DNA of 64,000 bases, from NCBI RefSeq assembly GCF_963664415.1, contig NZ_OY761445.1, forward strand, positions 62,001 to 126,000, written 5' to 3'. Positions 34,354 to 43,531 of this stretch are shown one piece after another; within the stretch, counting starts at the first letter, position 1; the number at the start of each line of letters is the position of its first letter. Below the pieces are notes generated by a model. It saw only the letters and a list, made by a program, of their open reading frames with translations, had not been told where the DNA came from and searched no databases. A program made the translations under genes and the position numbers. This DNA comes from an uncultured Desulfobacter sp. GTDB lineage: Bacteria > Desulfobacterota > Desulfobacteria > Desulfobacterales > Desulfobacteraceae.

Positions 34354-34692
34354 ATGGAGATTAAAAAATTTCTTGAACTTAAGGATGCCTTTGAACTGAA
34401 GAAATATGTCAGAAACATGGACTTTGATAAAAAAAATTGCTGCTCATTCTATGGATCACCTAAAAAGCATCCATATGGAAAAGAACGCGTTATTCTTGTG
34501 GCAGACCCATTTGGAGAGCATACCTTTTACTATGATTTTAAGCTAAAAGACATTCTGTCAATAGAGGAACAACCCCGCATTAATAGTCCAGCAGGAGATT
34601 CGATTTCCATGGTCCGGCTCTGGGTGAAAAACGGCAGTATCGGACTACAGTGCACCCCGTTTTCCGTGGGACCAACGATAGGACTTGGTTAA
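34354..34692 (+). CDS. Conserved-looking hypothetical protein, soluble
   Basis: The 112-residue protein has a strong AAGGAG site and starts MEIKKFLELKDAFELKKYVR. It includes a Cys pair (KKNCCSFYGSP) and a C-terminal part with SMVRLWVKNGSIGLQC. It has no signal peptide or membrane helix. I do not recognise a family. It precedes tdh by about 100 bases on the same strand and has its own likely promoter. Confidence 0.75.
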   Translation: MEIKKFLELKDAFELKKYVRNMDFDKKNCCSFYGSPKKHPYGKERVILVADPFGEHTFYYDFKLKDILSIEEQPRINSPAGDSISMVRLWVKNGSIGLQCTPFSVGPTIGLG

Positions 34693-34795
34693 AGCGTATT
34701 TATGCTTATTTAAGAGACAAAAACACTGCCATTGACATTTAATTCAAAGAACGGCAGGATATAGGAAAACCTTTACGAAAAGGATTTTTCTTATC

Positions 34796-35845
34796 ATGAA
34801 TCCATCTATTCCCAGTACCATGAAAGCACTGGTAAAGGCCCGGCCTGAAAAAGGACTCTGGTTGCAAGAAATACCGGTTCCCAGTATAAACCACAACGAA
34901 GTGCTGATCAAAATTTTAAAAACGGCGATTTGCGGCACGGATGTACATATTTACAATTGGGATCAATGGTCCCAAAAAAACGTTCCTGTGCCCATGCACA
35001 TTGGACACGAATTCGTAGGCGAAGTGGTTGCTGTGGGGTCCCAGGTGAAAGATTGCAAGCCCGGGGATCTGGTTTCCGGAGAAGGACATATTATCTGCGG
35101 CCATTGCAGGAACTGTCTTGCTGGGCGACGTCATCTGTGCCGGGATACAAAGGGTGTGGGTGTCAACCGGCCCGGTGCTTTTGCCCAGTATCTATCCATC
35201 CCGGTTACCAATGTCTGGTTTTGTGATAGAAAAATTGCATTGGATGTTTTGGCCTGTTTTGACCCTTTGGGCAATGCTGTTCATACGGCGTTAACCTTTG
35301 ACGTACTTGGCGAAGATATACTTATTACAGGGGCAGGACCTATCGGGTGCATGGCTGCGGCAATTGCAAAACACGCAGGTGCCAGAAATATCGTGGTCAC
35401 GGATATTAACCCTTTTCGTTTGAGTCTTGCCGAAAAAGCCGGGGCTACCCGGGTTGTAAATGCAGAAAAAGAAAGCCTGACCCAGGTTCAAAAGGAACTG
35501 GGCATGAAAGAGGGGTTTGACGTGGCCATGGAAATGTCAGGAAGCCCTGCTGCGCTTGACTCTATACTGGATAACATGTTTCATGGCGGCAAAATCGCGC
35601 TTCTGGGCATTCTGCCCGACCGAATCCCCATGGACTGGAATAAAGTCGTCTTTAACATGCTCACCATCAAAGGGATATATGGGCGGCAGATGTTTGAAAC
35701 CTGGTATAAAATGACAGCCATGGTTCAAAGCGGCCTGGATATTTCCCCACTGATTACTCACAGGTTTCATTACACTCAATTCCAACAAGGATTTGATGTT
35801 ATGCGGTCAAAAAATTCTGGAAAAGTGATTCTGGATTGGGATTAA
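34796..35845 (+). CDS. tdh: L-threonine 3-dehydrogenase
   Basis: The 349-residue zinc alcohol dehydrogenase-type enzyme has catalytic zinc ligands C46 in TAICGTDVHIYNWDQW and H71-E72 in GHEFVGEV, a structural zinc set C101, C104, C107 and C115, and a Rossmann NAD site ITGAGPIGCMAAAIAKHAGA. The TDVHIYNWDQW motif is typical of threonine dehydrogenase. It oxidises threonine to 2-amino-3-oxobutyrate, which Kbl, encoded next, cleaves. It probably forms an operon with kbl (88-base gap). Confidence 0.94.
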   Translation: MNPSIPSTMKALVKARPEKGLWLQEIPVPSINHNEVLIKILKTAICGTDVHIYNWDQWSQKNVPVPMHIGHEFVGEVVAVGSQVKDCKPGDLVSGEGHIICGHCRNCLAGRRHLCRDTKGVGVNRPGAFAQYLSIPVTNVWFCDRKIALDVLACFDPLGNAVHTALTFDVLGEDILITGAGPIGCMAAAIAKHAGARNIVVTDINPFRLSLAEKAGATRVVNAEKESLTQVQKELGMKEGFDVAMEMSGSPAALDSILDNMFHGGKIALLGILPDRIPMDWNKVVFNMLTIKGIYGRQMFETWYKMTAMVQSGLDISPLITHRFHYTQFQQGFDVMRSKNSGKVILDWD

Positions 35846-35933
35846 AACACCGCCCTTCAGACGGTCTGTTGGTTATTCTCAGTTGGGGAAGGAAAAGCGT
35901 TTATAAAATTTAATGAAAAGATAAGGTCTTAAT

Positions 35934-37160
35934 ATGACAACAGATAAATTAGACAAAAGCCTTCAAGTCGAGCTTGCATCGCTGGCTGCTGAAGGTAGAG
36001 CAAAAGCCCCCGAAAGAGTTATTACTGAATATATTCCCCCAAAAAAGGATTTCGGTCCAAGATACCGGCTTGAAGGTTCAAGTAAAGAATATATCCGGCT
36101 CAATTCAAACTCATATCTATCCTTGTCCGCCCATCCGGCTCTGATTAAGGCTGCGGACAAAGCAACTCGACAATTTGGCGTGGGCCCTGGTGCGGTAAGA
36201 TTTATAGACGGTACATTTTGTTACCACGCGGCTTTGGAAAAACGAATTGCCGAATTTGTCGGCAAGCCCTGTGCAAAAATTTTTAACTCAGCCTATACGG
36301 CCAATTGTGGTCTGGCGTTGTCCATTTCCAGTGCCAAAACACATTGGATAGGAGATCAGCTCAACCACAACTCAATAATCAGGGCCATGCGTATTTCAAA
36401 TATTCCATCCGGAAACAAGGGATTTTTTAAACACAATGATATGGACGACCTCAAACGTTGCCTTGATGCGGTGGACCCGGACATTGAACGCGTTGTGGTC
36501 ATTTTTGACGGGATTTTTTCCATGCGTGGCGATTTTGCACCCATTGACGAAATTCTCAGCGTCTGTAAAGCCTATGAAGACAAGTTCAAGGATGGCGTTA
36601 TAACTGTTGTGGATGATTCTCACGGCATCGGCGCCTATGGCGCAACAGGCCGGGGAACCAGCGAATATACAGGGGAGAGACCCGACGTCATTGTCGGCAC
36701 CTTCGGCAAAGCCTTTGGGGTTAACGGCGGGTTTATCGCAGCAAGTGAAACCGTGATCGAAGCGGTTCGTCAAAAGGCAGATACCTATATCTATACAAAT
36801 CCCTTAAGTGTTGCAGATTGTGCGGCTGCCCTGGCCGCAATCGATATCTGTGACAGTGACCAGGGCCTGGACCTTCTGGATCACTTAGGCTCAGTAACCA
36901 CCGCGTTTCGTAATGGCCTTAAGCGTATGGCCCTTGAATCAATTGAAGGGCCCCACCCCGTGGTGCCGCTTATGGTCAGAGATACCGACAAAACCCATAG
37001 GCTGGTGAATTTTCTCTACGAAAACGGCTTGCTGGTGGTGGGTTTAACCTTTCCAGTTGTTCCCAAGGGAGATGAAACCATACGGTTTCAAATTAACGCC
37101 TGCCACACCCATGCTGATATTGACTATGTCCTGGGAGTGATCAAGTCTTTTAACCACTAA
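35934..37160 (+). CDS. kbl: 2-amino-3-ketobutyrate CoA ligase-like PLP enzyme
   Basis: The 408-residue alpha-oxoamine synthase-family enzyme has YLSLSAHPALIKAADKA, FGVGPGAVRFIDGT, VDDSHGIGAYG and the PLP lysine K259 in GTFGKAFGVNGGF. It follows tdh, so the glycine C-acetyltransferase role is most likely: 2-amino-3-oxobutyrate plus CoA gives glycine and acetyl-CoA. The sequence begins with about 50 residues before the usual core. Related AONS or serine palmitoyltransferase activity is less likely in this context. Confidence 0.9.
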   Translation: MTTDKLDKSLQVELASLAAEGRAKAPERVITEYIPPKKDFGPRYRLEGSSKEYIRLNSNSYLSLSAHPALIKAADKATRQFGVGPGAVRFIDGTFCYHAALEKRIAEFVGKPCAKIFNSAYTANCGLALSISSAKTHWIGDQLNHNSIIRAMRISNIPSGNKGFFKHNDMDDLKRCLDAVDPDIERVVVIFDGIFSMRGDFAPIDEILSVCKAYEDKFKDGVITVVDDSHGIGAYGATGRGTSEYTGERPDVIVGTFGKAFGVNGGFIAASETVIEAVRQKADTYIYTNPLSVADCAAALAAIDICDSDQGLDLLDHLGSVTTAFRNGLKRMALESIEGPHPVVPLMVRDTDKTHRLVNFLYENGLLVVGLTFPVVPKGDETIRFQINACHTHADIDYVLGVIKSFNH

Positions 37161-37180
37161 CACCTGACCGGGGAGATGCA

Positions 37181-38149
37181 TTAATTTATCAGGGTGCTCG
37201 GGGGCTGGGCCCGGTCTGAATCGGATGTTTTGGAAAGGCAGCCAATGGCGTCTTTGCTGGTTTCCTTTATCCTGAACATCAGTTGGTCGGCCAACTTGAG
37301 CAATGCTCTTGCCTCTGTTGCATCATCAGGGAAGGCTGCGATGCCGAAGCTTGCGCTCAGTTGGACGTTACACCCTTCGTTTTTCAGGTAGGTTGTCTGT
37401 TTCATCCGGGTACGAATGTTTTCTGTCGTTTTAATTGCCTGGTCCTTGTCAAATCCAGGTAATACGATGACAAATTCATCCCCACCATACGCTACCCCAT
37501 AGCATGGCTTTGAAATTGATTCCATGATTGTTTCGGCAATTTCTCGCAGCGCCCGGCTACCATTTAGATGCCCGCAAGTATCCACAACATATTTGAAATT
37601 ATCAATATCCATAAACAGCAGGGCAAAGGATCTGTTTTCAGCCTTACTGCTTTCAACCAGCTGGTACAAGGCATCATAAAGATAGCGTGTATTGTAAAGG
37701 CCGGTCAAATCGTCATGAATCGTTAGATGTTCTAATCTTGAATTGATTCTTTTCATTTCCCTTCGCGAATGGCTCAGCTCAAGCTGTGTCTTTACACGCA
37801 CCAACAATTCGGTCACATTAAACGGTTTGCCGATGTAATCCACCGCGCCGGCTTGGAATCCCTCCACAATACTTTTTCCATCAGTCTTTGCTGTCAAGAA
37901 GATGATGGGAATATCCTTAGTTTCGGGTTGATTTTTAAGATGTCGGCAAACTTCAAAACCATCCATTTCCGGCATCATGATGTCCAGAAGTATCAGATCA
38001 GGCGGTTCCTTGGCAATGATATCCAAAGCCGATTTTCCGTCCATGGCGATACTTACGTTATACTGAATTCCTAATACCGTAGCGAGAATATCGATATTTT
38101 CCTGGATGTCATCGACCACCATTACCGTAAATTTTTTATCGTTATTCAC
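37181..38149 (-). CDS. Receiver-GGDEF diguanylate cyclase
   Basis: The 322-residue protein has a receiver (acceptor D56 in LILLDIMMPEMDG, K108 in YIGKPF) and a GGDEF domain with intact YGGDEF at 221-226. The I-site RxxD usually five residues before is absent (SKPCYGVA). It should make c-di-GMP when phosphorylated, without the usual product inhibition. It belongs to the PleD/WspR-type orphan regulators, with no adjacent kinase. Three family R elements in tandem lie directly upstream (38182-38546), the nearest 33 nt before the ATG. Confidence 0.93.
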   Translation of the reverse strand: MNNDKKFTVMVVDDIQENIDILATVLGIQYNVSIAMDGKSALDIIAKEPPDLILLDIMMPEMDGFEVCRHLKNQPETKDIPIIFLTAKTDGKSIVEGFQAGAVDYIGKPFNVTELLVRVKTQLELSHSRREMKRINSRLEHLTIHDDLTGLYNTRYLYDALYQLVESSKAENRSFALLFMDIDNFKYVVDTCGHLNGSRALREIAETIMESISKPCYGVAYGGDEFVIVLPGFDKDQAIKTTENIRTRMKQTTYLKNEGCNVQLSASFGIAAFPDDATEARALLKLADQLMFRIKETSKDAIGCLSKTSDSDRAQPPSTLIN

Positions 38150-38181
38150 AGGAATTTACCTTTCGGGTTAAATTAGAAATA

Positions 38182-38277
38182 AAAGCCATGGGTTGACTTG
38201 GTCTATCAACACCCCGGCTCAACTCCACTACGAACATTAAAAGATCCGTGCAGATTACACAGCCGTTCTTATAAAAC
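38182..38277 (-). repeat. Family R element, copy 2 (tandem a)
   Basis: On the minus strand, GTTGA pairs with TCAAC around GTGTTGATAG, then ACCCATGGCT follows. An upstream arm begins ATAAGAACGG. It is 33 nt before the start of the receiver-GGDEF gene. Confidence 0.75.
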
Positions 38278-38374
38278 GACCACGGACCGTCCTTGGCCTA
38301 TCTACATCCAGACCTCGGCCCACAACAAAGCTTGAAAAATCTGAGTGACTTACCCAGCCTTTCTTATAAAAAAA
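38275..38374 (-). repeat. Family R element, copy 3 (tandem b)
   Basis: The second unit is directly head-to-tail with the first and the most diverged of the three. Minus strand: ATAAGAAAGG upstream arm, TTGTTGTGGGCCGAGG linker, GATGTAGATAGGCC loop region. Confidence 0.7.
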
Positions 38375-38448
38375 TCGGAACTATTTATAGAATGGAATAT
38401 AACCCCCTCATTTGTCAAGTAAATAGATGAAATATCAACCATTATCAA

Positions 38449-38546
38449 TAACGGCCATGGGCCGACCTGGTCTATCAACACCCAGGCCCGCCTCACAACA
38501 AAACACAAAAGAAACTCAATAACTTGTTGGTACTTTTATATAAAAA
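38449..38546 (-). repeat. Family R element, copy 4 (tandem c)
   Basis: The third unit is separated by about 75 bp from the second. It has a perfect CGGCC-CAT-GGCCG hairpin, GGCCTGG with CCAGGTC around GTGTTGATAGA, and the upstream arm ATATAAAAGTACC. With copies 2 and 3 it fills the 423-bp gap between selO and the GGDEF gene. Confidence 0.8.
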
Positions 38547-38572
38547 TTATTCAACCATTATCAAATGTCAGG

Positions 38573-40072
38573 TCAGGTGCCGCAAAAGGTCCGGGTGACC
38601 CGTTCCTCTTTGGCCGGTGCCTGGGCGTAATTTGTAAATTCCGGCTGTTCAGTAAAAGGATTTTCATAAAGTGTCGTCAGTAGGTCTACCAAACTGAAGT
38701 CATTCTTGGCTTCCGCATTTTTAATCGCCCTTTGAATCCAGTGATTTCTTGGAATGAAAAGGGGATTAACGCAGTTCATTCTTGTCTGGATGACTTCAGG
38801 ACTATTTTCTTTAACAATGCGTGCCTGCCATGATTTGAGCCATGGTGCGACTTCCTCTGGTGCGTTAAAAAGGTCTTGGAATTGCGGTGTCATATCTGAA
38901 CCTTGCTTTACATGATCCGCAAGGTATCGAAACGTGAGGGTGAAATCGGCGTTTTGGTTCTGCATAAGGGCAAGCAGTTCTCCAAGAAGGGAAACATCCT
39001 GATCAGAAGTGGTTTCGATTCCGATTTTTTTTAGCATGCCACTTTCTTGGGTATTAATAAATTCCTGCTCAAACTCTGCCAGGGTGGTATCAATTACATC
39101 AATTGCCTCTTCATTTGATTTCCCTAAAAGTGTTTGTAAACAAATGCCAAGACAGTTCAGGTTCCACTTCATGATCGCGCTTTGATTGGCATAACGGTAT
39201 CTTCCCATGGTATCAATGGAACTGAAGACCATGTTGGGGTCATAATAATCCATAAAGGCACACGGGCCATAATCAATGGTTTCCCCTGAAATTGAGGTGT
39301 TATCCGTATTCATGACACCGTGGATAAATCCAAGCTGCATCCATTTGGCGATTAGCTGTGCTTGCCGTGTGGCCACTGACGAAAAAAAAAGCCTATAACA
39401 GTCCTTTTTTTCAAAAATTTCAGGATAATGTCGGGTGATCACGTAATCAGCAAGCATGCGTATTGCCGCTTCATCACCCCGGGCGGCAAAATATTCAAAA
39501 CTGCCCACCCGGACTAGACCTGACGCAACTCTTGTCATTACACCCCCCGGGTGAATGCCATCCGGTCGCGGGATTTGCTCTTCTGTAGAAACAATAGCCA
39601 GGGCTCGGGTGGTGGGTACGTTTAGTCTGTGCATCGCCTCACTGACAATGTACTCTCGGATAACCGGTCCCAATGGAGACTTGCCGTCTCCGCCCCGTGA
39701 AAACCGGGTTTTTCCGGAACCTTTAAGTTGAACATTCAACTGTTTTCCGTCCGGGGTAATTTTTTCTCCAAGCAGAATGGCACGTCCATCGCCAAGCTGG
39801 GGAACAAAATTACCGAATTGATGCCCTGCATAGGCCATGGCAATGGGTGTGGCATCTGCAAAAACAAGATTGCCTGCCAGGCAATCTGCAAGTTCCGGCG
39901 TCTCTTTGGTAAAACCAAACCCCATATCCCGTCCCAGTTTTTGGTTGTATTTTTGTAACACAGCACCGTGTACGGGTTCCGGCATGCTTGGTTCATAAAA
40001 TTTTTTTGGAAGCGCTGCAAAACTATTTTTAAACCCGGCTTTAAGGGTAGATACAGTAATTGTCTTTTCCAT
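38573..40072 (-). CDS. selO: SelO/YdiU-type protein AMPylase
   Basis: The 499-residue pseudokinase-fold protein has the SelO landmarks: AYAGHQFGNFVPQLGDGRAI, LKGSGKTRFSRGGDGKS, STEEQIPRP, FIHGVMNTDNTSISGETIDYGP and MKWNL. SelO transfers AMP from ATP to Ser, Thr or Tyr of target proteins and is tied to redox stress. The C-terminus TRTFCGT keeps a Cys near the end, where many homologues have Cys or selenocysteine. It is a single gene. The 314-bp gap to pta on the other strand shows nothing convincing. Confidence 0.93.
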   Translation of the reverse strand: MEKTITVSTLKAGFKNSFAALPKKFYEPSMPEPVHGAVLQKYNQKLGRDMGFGFTKETPELADCLAGNLVFADATPIAMAYAGHQFGNFVPQLGDGRAILLGEKITPDGKQLNVQLKGSGKTRFSRGGDGKSPLGPVIREYIVSEAMHRLNVPTTRALAIVSTEEQIPRPDGIHPGGVMTRVASGLVRVGSFEYFAARGDEAAIRMLADYVITRHYPEIFEKKDCYRLFFSSVATRQAQLIAKWMQLGFIHGVMNTDNTSISGETIDYGPCAFMDYYDPNMVFSSIDTMGRYRYANQSAIMKWNLNCLGICLQTLLGKSNEEAIDVIDTTLAEFEQEFINTQESGMLKKIGIETTSDQDVSLLGELLALMQNQNADFTLTFRYLADHVKQGSDMTPQFQDLFNAPEEVAPWLKSWQARIVKENSPEVIQTRMNCVNPLFIPRNHWIQRAIKNAEAKNDFSLVDLLTTLYENPFTEQPEFTNYAQAPAKEERVTRTFCGT

Positions 40073-40386
40073 ATATGCGCACCTCTCTTGCCTGTTATCG
40101 AGGCAATTTCAATCCAAGATTTCAACCTATTTATAATGATAATGCCGAATACAAGGAAGTCATCATTCGTGTCCGTTTCTTTTACACCCCGATAAATTAT
40201 CTTTCTGGCCAAGGTATTTTAGAAGCCGGCATTTTTATCCGACATGGGATCTACAACAATGATCTTCGAAATCATGAATACGGCCCTGTATCCTGGCATT
40301 TAACTTGCTCCTCTAAATAATTGGGTAAAATTTGGTAAATTGATAAGCTTGAGTGAATTAAAACAAAGTGAATAAAGGGTTCTATT

Positions 40387-42495
40387 ATGGCCAACAGCCT
40401 TTACATTACAACGACTGAAACCAGAAGCGGAAAATCTCTTATTGTTCTTGGCATTATGCAGCTTTTGCTCAAAGATATTCGGATTGTGGGATTTTTTAGA
40501 CCCATCATCAACCCGAGCCCAAAAGAGGTCAGAGATCATGATATTGATCTGGTGCTTTCTCATTTTAACATTGGATTGCAGTATGAAGAAACCTATGCCT
40601 ATACCCTGGAAGAGGCCAAGCAGATGGTCCGATCAGGCCGCCAGGCAGAGATGATGAAAACCATCTTGAACAAGTATAAGACCCTTGAGGAAAAAAGCCG
40701 CTTTGTTTTGTGCGAGGGGACTGATTTCGCAGCCGGTTCAGAGGCGTTTGAATTTGATATCAATGCAGAAATTATAGCCGATATCGGATGCCCGGCCCTG
40801 GTGGTCTCCTATGGATATGAAAAAGAACCCGAAGATGTGATTTCCTCGTGTCAACTGGCTTTGGAAAGCTTATATCGCAAAGGGGTGGATGTGCTGGCTG
40901 TGATGGTTAACCGGGTGGTTTCTGATTCGTTGCATGACCTGAAATACCTTTTAGACAATGCAATTGATCGTCCTGAAGTTCTGATTTATACCATCCCTGA
41001 AACCCAGGCTTTGAGCCGCCCATCGTTTAGGGATTTGATACCGGCTGTGGACGCCCAGGTGTTGTACGGAAGACAGGGGCTTGAAAATCAGATTGCAGGA
41101 TGTGTGATTGCGGCCATGCTGGCGCCCAATTTTCTGGTCTACATTAAAAAAGACGATCTGGTTATTACTTCCGGTGACCGCTCCAGCATTGTCATCACCT
41201 GCATTGCCTCCCGACTTTCCATGGCCTACCCTGATATTGCAGGCATCCTGGTCACAGGCGGCATTCCCATTCCGGACTCTATCATTCGGCTTATCCAAGG
41301 GTGGAAGGAACTGCCTGTGCCAATTCTGCTGACCCAGATGGACACCCATACGGCGGTCAAGGCTGTTGATCAGATTTACGGCAGGATCTGTCCTGACGAC
41401 CCTCAACGCATTGCCCTGGCTTTGGGCGTTTTTGAGGCCAATGTGGATGCCGGTTCTTTAAGACAACGACTGGCTGCCAGAAAATCGATACGCATCACCC
41501 CCCAGATGTTTGAATACAGCCTGATTGAAAGAGCCAAGAAGGCCCGCCGGCATATTGTGTTGCCCGAAGGAAGCAGTGACCGGATTCTTAAAGCAGCCGA
41601 CATCATTTTGCGGCGGTCCTTTTGCGATATCACTTTATTGGGCAAGAGTGAAGCGATTGAACGCAGGGTCAAGGAGTTAGGGATAAATCTGTCCCAGGCC
41701 CGAATAATCCAGCCCGATGCCGCTGACTGGCTGAACGATTTTGCCCGGACCTATTTTGAATTGCGTAAAGATAAGGGCGTGACCCTGGATATGGCCAGGG
41801 ACACCATGACCGATCCATCCTATTTTGGTACCATGATGGTGCACAAAGGATATGCCGACGGCATGGTATCCGGCTCGGTGAACACCACTGCACACACCAT
41901 TCTTCCGGCATTCCAGATCATTAAAACCCTGCCCGGGTCTTCCATTGTGTCGTCGGTTTTCCTTATGTGTCTGAAAGACCGGGTTCTGGTGTTTGGCGAC
42001 TGCGCCGTTAATCCCAATCCCACAGCGTCCCAATTGGCTGAAATTGCGGTGACGTCAGCCAAAACCGCTTCGATTTTCGGTATTGAACCCCGGGTGGCCA
42101 TGCTCTCTTATTCCACTGGCTCTTCTGGCACAGGCGCCGATGTAAAAAAAGTGGCCCAAGCCACCGTCATGGCCAGAAAAAAGGCGCCGGATCTTCCCAT
42201 AGAAGGGCCCATCCAATATGATGCGGCCATTGACCCGGTCGTTGCCATGACCAAGCTGCCGAACTCCCAGGTGGCCGGCCGGGCCACAGTTTTTATTTTT
42301 CCAGACCTGAACACCGGAAACAATACTTACAAGGCAGTCCAGCGGGCCTCGGAAAAGGCCGTGGCCATCGGCCCGGTGCTTCAGGGGCTCAAACGGCCCA
42401 TCAATGATTTAAGCCGGGGATGTACAGTTCCGGATATTGTTAATACTGTAGCGATAACAGCCATCCAGGCCCAGGCCGGAAAAGCCTCAATTTAA
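40387..42495 (+). CDS. pta: Phosphate acetyltransferase, long form
   Basis: The 702-residue protein has an N-terminal P-loop domain (TTTETRSGKSLIVLG), a central DRTGG-like domain (about 215-325) and the C-terminal PTA domain from about 380 (HIVLPEGSSDRILKAADI, MVSGSVNTTAHTILPAFQII, MLSYSTGSSGTGADVKKV). It interconverts acetyl-CoA and acetyl phosphate. No acetate kinase gene is adjacent. Length and domain order match enterobacterial-type Pta. The regulatory N-terminal half appears intact. Confidence 0.95.
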   Translation: MANSLYITTTETRSGKSLIVLGIMQLLLKDIRIVGFFRPIINPSPKEVRDHDIDLVLSHFNIGLQYEETYAYTLEEAKQMVRSGRQAEMMKTILNKYKTLEEKSRFVLCEGTDFAAGSEAFEFDINAEIIADIGCPALVVSYGYEKEPEDVISSCQLALESLYRKGVDVLAVMVNRVVSDSLHDLKYLLDNAIDRPEVLIYTIPETQALSRPSFRDLIPAVDAQVLYGRQGLENQIAGCVIAAMLAPNFLVYIKKDDLVITSGDRSSIVITCIASRLSMAYPDIAGILVTGGIPIPDSIIRLIQGWKELPVPILLTQMDTHTAVKAVDQIYGRICPDDPQRIALALGVFEANVDAGSLRQRLAARKSIRITPQMFEYSLIERAKKARRHIVLPEGSSDRILKAADIILRRSFCDITLLGKSEAIERRVKELGINLSQARIIQPDAADWLNDFARTYFELRKDKGVTLDMARDTMTDPSYFGTMMVHKGYADGMVSGSVNTTAHTILPAFQIIKTLPGSSIVSSVFLMCLKDRVLVFGDCAVNPNPTASQLAEIAVTSAKTASIFGIEPRVAMLSYSTGSSGTGADVKKVAQATVMARKKAPDLPIEGPIQYDAAIDPVVAMTKLPNSQVAGRATVFIFPDLNTGNNTYKAVQRASEKAVAIGPVLQGLKRPINDLSRGCTVPDIVNTVAITAIQAQAGKASI

Positions 42496-42598
42496 TGTCA
42501 CTTGAAAGAAAAATGTATTATGAATGTTGCCGGACTGCGACGCATATGATATTTCCCTTGGATTCAAACTAACTGATTTCCATGGAGGAAATGAAAAT

Positions 42599-43081
42599 AT
42601 GGAAGAATGTCCCTGCGGAAGCAACCTTGCCTATGCCGAATGCTGCGAACCCGTCATTACCGGCACACAGCCGGCCCGGACGGCGCAACAACTTATGCGG
42701 GCCCGGTATACCGCCTATACAATAGCTGATACGGAATTTATTTTTAACACAACCCATCCGGAGCACCGGGAAGGCTACGATCATGCCGGTACAAAATCAT
42801 GGGCGCAAAATTCCGAATGGTTGGGTCTTGAAATCGTTGCCACAGAAGCCGGATGCTCCGAAGATCAGGAAGGTACGGTTGAATTCATAGCTACGTTTCG
42901 GTCAAACGACATTGTTCAAAAACACCATGAACTCGGCCGGTTTTTAAAAGAGGACGATAGGTGGCTGTTCACCACAGGTGATATGGTGAAACCCAAACCC
43001 GCTGTTTCCACCAAAGTGGGTAGAAATGAACCCTGCCCTTGTGGCAGTGGGAAAAAGTACAAGAAATGCTGCGGTAGATAA
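42599..43081 (+). CDS. YchJ-like SEC-C motif protein (UPF0225)
   Basis: The ATG at 42599 (GAGGAA upstream) gives 160 residues. An upstream in-frame start at 42524 adds an unrelated 25. Two SEC-C zinc motifs bracket the protein: CPCGSNLAYAECC at the N-terminus and EPCPCGSGKKYKKCCG at the C-terminus, around a compact domain with LMRARYTAYTIADTEFIF. The family is of unknown function. The SEC-C part binds zinc and often contacts translation or secretion factors. Confidence 0.9.
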   Translation: MEECPCGSNLAYAECCEPVITGTQPARTAQQLMRARYTAYTIADTEFIFNTTHPEHREGYDHAGTKSWAQNSEWLGLEIVATEAGCSEDQEGTVEFIATFRSNDIVQKHHELGRFLKEDDRWLFTTGDMVKPKPAVSTKVGRNEPCPCGSGKKYKKCCGR

Positions 43082-43087
43082 AGCAAA

Positions 43088-43135
43088 AAATGACCGCAGG
43101 AACAGCCGTATTTAAAGGCTTATCTGCGGTCATTT
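43088..43135. terminator. Bidirectional terminator between convergent genes
   Basis: AAATGACCGCAG (43088-43099) pairs perfectly with CTGCGGTCATTT (43124-43135). Flanking A and T tracts make it usable from both strands, between the YchJ-like and DsrE-like genes. Confidence 0.85.
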
Positions 43136-43147
43136 AATGCGCCTGAA

Positions 43148-43495
43148 TTAAAAGGTGATTATTTTGTATCCTTTTTCGATGAACGCGCCCATGGAAGGAT
43201 GGTTGGCCATATCCCCAACCAAAGGGATTCCTTCATCTTCAATGGGACCAAGGGCATCAAGTTTTGTTGCACAAGCCTTGCAGGCGCCGTAAATAAGACC
43301 GGCGTCCTTGGCTTTTTGGTAAAGCGCGTTTAAAAAATGCCCTGATTCAGACATGGGTCCCACAAGCTTGACAGATTCGCCCTCAAGAACAATGAGTCCT
43401 TCCTGACCCCGTTGTTTCATATCAAGGGCGTTGAGAAGCACATGGATAAAGCATAAAGGGTCTCCCCGGAATGCAAATAATACGGTTTTTTCCAT
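43148..43495 (-). CDS. DsrE/F-like sulfur-relay family protein
   Basis: The 115-residue protein has the DsrE-like fold pattern: VLFAFRGDPLCFIHVLLNALDM at the N-terminus, an internal ALYQKAKDAGLIYGACKACA with two Cys, and GNMANHPSM-like end (VGDMANHPSMGAFIEKGYKI). Family members carry sulfur or act as small redox proteins in sulfur metabolism. The substrate is unknown. It is downstream of the receiver-GGDEF gene by 36 bases, which suggests the same transcript. Confidence 0.82.
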   Translation of the reverse strand: MEKTVLFAFRGDPLCFIHVLLNALDMKQRGQEGLIVLEGESVKLVGPMSESGHFLNALYQKAKDAGLIYGACKACATKLDALGPIEDEGIPLVGDMANHPSMGAFIEKGYKIITF

Positions 43496-43531
43496 AATAA
43501 TACTCCTGTTATGAAGTTGTGAATAAAAATC

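Noticed and set aside
38182..38546. Tandem repeat units as a possible CRISPR array
   Set aside because: Units are about 95-100 nt, diverged along their length, with no short identical repeats and spacers of fixed size and no cas genes.
40060..40320. 86-codon frame in the selO-pta gap on the plus strand
   Set aside because: Its start lies inside selO, there is no ribosome site and no recognisable family.
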